DNA from: Bizionia sp.
Lineage (GTDB): Bacteria; Bacteroidota; Bacteroidia; Flavobacteriales; Flavobacteriaceae
DNA length: 9,701 bases
NCBI GenBank assembly: GCA_018067115.1
Contig: JAGPVI010000035.1
Location: 1 to 9,701 of the forward strand
Direction of reading: 5' to 3'
Part shown: positions 7,180 to 9,701 of the stretch, piece after piece
Layout of the letters: the number at the start of each line of letters is the position of its first letter
Position numbering within the stretch: the first letter of the stretch is position 1
Notes under the pieces: model-generated
Told to the model about the DNA's origin: nothing
The model's input: the letters and a program-made list of their open reading frames with translations, nothing else
Database searches by the model: none
Translations under genes and position numbers: made by a program

Positions 7180-8328
7180 TTATTTTAATGGCTTAAAAAA
7201 GTAAGGTGTATAATCCGGTAATAGTTCTGGGTTACAGATTTTTATAATGTCTTTTAATACCAAATCTGGTCGAGCTGTTCCTAATTCGTAATAGATAACA
7301 CCACCGGTTTCTCCTGCTGTATTAGCGAATGTGTATATTTTATCGTTTTTAAAAGCATCAAAATTACTATAATGTGCATTACCTTTTTTTAAGGCTTCTT
7401 TGCTTAGGTAGTACGATGGGCTTAACCAAATATCTGCAGATTTTGCTTTTTCGTAAACCACTTCGAAATTTAAAGATAAACTGCCTGTGCCTTGAGTATC
7501 ACTCCATAAATAATTGGTATTGGCATCCTTTAAAAATTGCGCTTCGGTACTTTCTCCCTTTGGTAAATACCAAATGTCTTTATACATAGCGCCACTTAAA
7601 ATTGTAGGCTTTGTTTTTGAGTATAGGGCTAGTTTTTTGGCGTCGTTATAATCGGTTTCAATACGATTAAAAATAGAATCTGCTTGTTTTTCTTTATTAT
7701 ATAAAGCACCGAAAAATTTAATCCATTCTGCTTTTCCTAAGGGTGATTTCTCTACCCAGTCGCCATTATAAATAACAGGGATATTCGCTTTTCTTATAGT
7801 TTCTAACGCTTTGTTTTTACCATCTACACCAAAAGCAACGACTACACTGGGGTTAATATCTAAAACCACTTCGGTATTTAAACCTTCTGTTTTACCTAAC
7901 TCACGAATGAGGTTCGCGTCGATTCTTGCTCGTGTTTTTTTAGAGGAAATATAATCGGTTCCCGGAAAACCAATCAGCGTTTCTTCTACATTTAAAAGCT
8001 CTAAAGCAGGGATGTGTGTGGTAGAAGTTACGACTACATTTTCTATGGGCGTAATTATTATACCGTCGTATTGGTCTTTTAAAAATGTGGTTTTAGCCGC
8101 TTCTTCTTTAGAGATTAAAACATAATTGAAACTGTTTTTGGCGGTTGGCCACGGATTTTTTATTTCTAAAATCGAGTGGTTGCTATGTTTTGTAATGGCA
8201 AATCCATTCGCATAAGATAACGGCACCGTCGTACTTTTCGTTACAGGAAATTTTGTGTTTTTTTCTGTTTCATTTTTACAAGACCATAATGAAACGCTAA
8301 CCAATAGTAATACTAGATATTTTTTCAA
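7180..8328 (-). CDS. btuF: BtuF-like periplasmic substrate-binding lipoprotein
   Basis: This 382-residue protein should bind the corrinoid in the periplasm and deliver it to the BtuCD channel. It begins with a lipoprotein signal, MKKYLVLLLVSVSLWSC, with Cys17 as the lipid-modified residue. The substrate-binding fold of the BtuF/FepB type follows: an N-terminal lobe with FPGTDYISS (121-129), the NPSVVVAFG strand (159-167), the stretch IPVIYNGDWVEKSPLGKAEW (183-202), a long linking helix (about 212-235) and a C-terminal lobe ending with the ARPDLVLKDI helix (352-361). The last resembles the end of other iron and B12 binding proteins. There is no ATG: the start TTG at 8328-8326 is preceded in frame by a stop 18 bases upstream, and it gives a perfect signal peptide. 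It is the first gene of the btuF-btuC-btuD unit. Assignment to corrinoid is from context. Confidence 0.88.
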   Translation of the reverse strand: MKKYLVLLLVSVSLWSCKNETEKNTKFPVTKSTTVPLSYANGFAITKHSNHSILEIKNPWPTAKNSFNYVLISKEEAAKTTFLKDQYDGIIITPIENVVVTSTTHIPALELLNVEETLIGFPGTDYISSKKTRARIDANLIRELGKTEGLNTEVVLDINPSVVVAFGVDGKNKALETIRKANIPVIYNGDWVEKSPLGKAEWIKFFGALYNKEKQADSIFNRIETDYNDAKKLALYSKTKPTILSGAMYKDIWYLPKGESTEAQFLKDANTNYLWSDTQGTGSLSLNFEVVYEKAKSADIWLSPSYYLSKEALKKGNAHYSNFDAFKNDKIYTFANTAGETGGVIYYELGTARPDLVLKDIIKICNPELLPDYTPYFFKPLK

Positions 8329-8347
8329 AGCTTTAGTTTTAATGCTT

Positions 8348-8376
8348 CAAAAGTAATATTAATTAATCTTTTGCAA
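8348..8376 (-). promoter_or_regulatory. Promoter for the btuFCD operon
   Basis: On the - strand, TTG (8376-8374) is followed after 18 bases by TACTTTTG (8355-8348), an exact TAnnTTTG box. Transcription would start near 8341, leaving a leader of about a dozen bases before the btuF TTG. This leader is too short to contain a cobalamin riboswitch. Confidence 0.65.
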
Positions 8377-8403
8377 TAACATAAACTAAAATGTTTACTT
8401 TTG
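8371..8403 (+). promoter_or_regulatory. Promoter for the riboswitch-btuB transcript
   Basis: TTG (8371-8373) is followed after 22 bases by TACTTTTG (8396-8403), an exact TAnnTTTG box. The predicted start, about 8409-8411, coincides with the 5' edge of the cobalamin riboswitch, which supports both calls. Confidence 0.7.
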
Positions 8404-8404
8404 C

Positions 8405-8422
8405 AGCGAATTTTGGTTCGCT
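8405..8422. repeat. Inverted repeat at the btuB transcription start
   Basis: AGCGAA (8405-8410) and TTCGCT (8417-8422) form a perfect 6-base inverted repeat around TTTTGG. It begins one base after the -7 box. It could be an operator half-site pair or a 5' hairpin, or it may be chance; its right arm overlaps the start of the riboswitch. Confidence 0.4.
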
Positions 8423-8612
8423 ATAAAATAGACTCTAAACAGTATTAGAGCTGTCTGTATCGATTAAAAGGGAATTCCGTTAAACTCGGAAGCTGTTCCC
8501 GCAACTGTATTCTTAGTTCACGTTTGTGAATGCTTACTATTACACTTCAAGTCACTGGACCTTTTTTCTGGGAAGACAAATAGTAAGACGAAAGCCAGGA
8601 GACCTGCCACTA
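8411..8612 (+). ncRNA. Cobalamin riboswitch (B12 element)
   Basis: The conserved core of the adenosylcobalamin aptamer is present. ATTAAAAGGGAA leads into P4, GGGAA (8470-8474) with TTCCC (8496-8500). Inside it P5 pairs TTCCG (8475-8479) with CGGAA (8487-8491) around loop TTAAACT. CCCGCAACTGT (8498-8508) follows. A long arm pairs CTTACTATT (8533-8541) with AATAGTAAG (8579-8587) and contains GTCACTGG and CTGGGAAGAC. The element ends with a perfect B12 box, AGCCAGGAGACCTGCC (8593-8608). The 5' edge is set at GGTTCGC just after the predicted transcription start and is uncertain by some 10-20 bases. High cobalamin should lower expression of the downstream receptor. No other gene lies in 8329-8656. 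Confidence 0.95.
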
Positions 8613-8627
8613 TTCATCATCTAAAAC

Positions 8628-8646
8628 GACTTTCGGGAGAAAGGTC
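8628..8646 (+). promoter_or_regulatory. Hairpin between riboswitch and btuB start (possible expression platform)
   Basis: GACTTTC (8628-8634) pairs with GAAAGGTC (8639-8646), with one bulged G, around a GGGA loop. The right arm contains the only purine-rich, Shine-Dalgarno-like stretch before btuB (GAAAGG, 12 bases from the ATG), so folding could hide it. No T-run follows, which argues against a terminator and for control of translation. The mechanism is inferred. Confidence 0.5.
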
Positions 8647-8656
8647 TTCAAGATTT

Positions 8657-9701
8657 ATGAAAAATATAATTTGTCTAGTCTTATTTTTAAGCGTTTTCTA
8701 TGTTGGTTTCTCACAATCACCTCTTGATTCTATCCAATCATTGGATGAAGTTGTGTTGAGTGATGTTAAACTAAAACAGTATGCGCCTGGTTTTAAAATT
8801 GAAATCTTAAACGATTCTGTTTTAAAAAATAACTCAAGCTCTTTGACCGGCTTGTTAGCTTTTAATTCTAATATTTATTTCAAGGAAAACGGTTTGGGGA
8901 TGGTATCATCTCCTTCTTTTAGAGGAACAAATGCCTCGCAAACAGCTGTGATTTGGAATGGAATCCCTATTAACTCTCAACTTAATGGTCAAACCGATTT
9001 TAATACTATAAACACAAATAATTACAACGATATCGCTATTAGAAGTGGTGGTGGAAGTGTGCAGTATGGTAGTGGAGCTATTGGCGGGAGTATTCACTTA
9101 AATAATACACTAAAATTCAAATCTCATTTCGAGACTACTGTGCGCTTAGGTTACGGTAGTTTCAATACTAAAAACGGTAGTGTGTCTAGCTCTTTTGGTA
9201 ACGACCGCTGGTCTGCGAATGTGGGTGTTGCTTATTTAGATTCTGAAAATGATTATAAGTATTTAGGCACGTCTAAAAAAAATGTGAATGGCGCATTTAA
9301 TAATTTGGATTTCAATGTTAATTTGGGATATTTTATTTCAGATAATACTATTTTAAAGCTCTACCAACAGAGTTTTAAAAGTGATCGGGAGTTCTCTGGA
9401 ACGATAGCTACACCAGGGCAAAGCCTGTATGAAGATGAAAATTATCGCACATTACTAGAATGGTCTCACTTAGCGAAATCTTTTAATTATCAAGTTAAAG
9501 TGGCTCATTTACAGGAAAACTTTAAATATTTTGGTACGCAAACGACGTCTAATTATACCTATGGAAAAGTCAATACGTTTATTGTAAATCCGACTTTTAA
9601 TTTTCGTTTTTCAGAACATATTAAACTAAAAACAAGTGTCGACTATACTAAATATGAAGCTCAAGGTACTAGTTTTGGTTCACCGAGTAGATCTAATGTT
9701 T
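8657..9701 (+). CDS. btuB: BtuB-like TonB-dependent outer-membrane receptor, 5' part (3' end outside window)
   Basis: The frame is open from the ATG at 8657 to the right edge; 348 residues are visible of a family usually 600-700 long. Residues 1-20 are a signal peptide (MKNIICLVLFLSVFYVGFSQ). A TonB-box-like segment, LDEVVLSD (29-36), is followed by the plug domain: SFRGTNASQTAVIWNGIPIN (87-106), then IRSGGGSVQYGSGAIGGSIHL (from 128), which matches the typical plug end. Barrel strands begin near 155 (TTVRLGYGSFNTKNGSVSSS). There is no N-terminal carboxypeptidase-like domain as found in SusC-type receptors. It should import corrinoid with energy from TonB. The riboswitch directly upstream is the main reason for the B12 assignment, backed by the divergent BtuFCD genes. 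The ATG lies 48 bases after the B12 box. Confidence 0.93.
   Translation, partial: MKNIICLVLFLSVFYVGFSQSPLDSIQSLDEVVLSDVKLKQYAPGFKIEILNDSVLKNNSSSLTGLLAFNSNIYFKENGLGMVSSPSFRGTNASQTAVIWNGIPINSQLNGQTDFNTINTNNYNDIAIRSGGGSVQYGSGAIGGSIHLNNTLKFKSHFETTVRLGYGSFNTKNGSVSSSFGNDRWSANVGVAYLDSENDYKYLGTSKKNVNGAFNNLDFNVNLGYFISDNTILKLYQQSFKSDREFSGTIATPGQSLYEDENYRTLLEWSHLAKSFNYQVKVAHLQENFKYFGTQTTSNYTYGKVNTFIVNPTFNFRFSEHIKLKTSVDYTKYEAQGTSFGSPSRSNV

Noticed and set aside
8278..8290. Surface-export signal after the BtuF lipid Cys (KNETE)
   Set aside because: It only loosely resembles the acidic surface-lipoprotein signals of Bacteroidota, and a partner of BtuCD must stay in the periplasm.
8906..9097. 63-residue open frame on the - strand inside btuB
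   Set aside because: It is antisense to the conserved plug domain, with no promoter or recognisable protein; a shadow of btuB.
1..9701. CRISPR array, insertion sequence, tRNA or rRNA gene, phage or defence genes
   Set aside because: I saw no regularly spaced repeats, transposase-like frames, terminal repeats or RNA gene signatures other than the riboswitch.

Overview
The window looks like a chromosomal segment of a marine-type member of the Bacteroidota, most likely family Flavobacteriaceae. The evidence is strong A/T richness, no clear Shine-Dalgarno sequence before most genes, promoters of the Bacteroidota form TTG / TAnnTTTG, a type IX secretion (T9SS) sorting tail on a small secreted protein, and a carbamoyl-phosphate synthase large subunit that stops before the usual allosteric domain.

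Left part (1-2666, + strand). The 3' two thirds of carB (pyrimidine and arginine precursor synthesis) enters from the left edge and ends at a strong intrinsic terminator. It is followed by a single small gene for an exported type I copper (plastocyanin-like) protein that carries a T9SS C-terminal tail. A second, probably bidirectional, terminator separates this gene from everything to its right, which reads the other way.

Middle part (2668-8328, all - strand). In the direction of transcription the order is btuF-like lipoprotein, btuC-like permease, btuD-like ATPase, an unrecognised exported protein, rmuC, and an acyl-CoA thioesterase. The three transporter genes are packed with 1-2 bases between them and form one operon. 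The unrecognised gene and rmuC-thioesterase follow after gaps of 43-67 bases; rmuC has its own candidate -7 box.

Right part (8329-9701). A 328-base divergent regulatory region holds two back-to-back promoters whose -33 elements meet in a shared TTGCAA. It then holds a complete-looking cobalamin riboswitch (P4/P5 core and a perfect B12 box), a short hairpin, and the start of a TonB-dependent receptor gene (btuB-like) that runs off the right edge. The receptor brings corrinoid across the outer membrane and BtuF/BtuC/BtuD take it through the periplasm and inner membrane. The riboswitch identifies the substrate and controls only the receptor directly: the predicted leader of the transporter operon is too short to hold one.

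I found no evidence of an undescribed system. The most interesting points are the symmetric divergent promoter pair, the asymmetry of riboswitch control, the TTG start codons of btuF and btuC, the CarB lacking its allosteric domain, and the T9SS-tagged cupredoxin.
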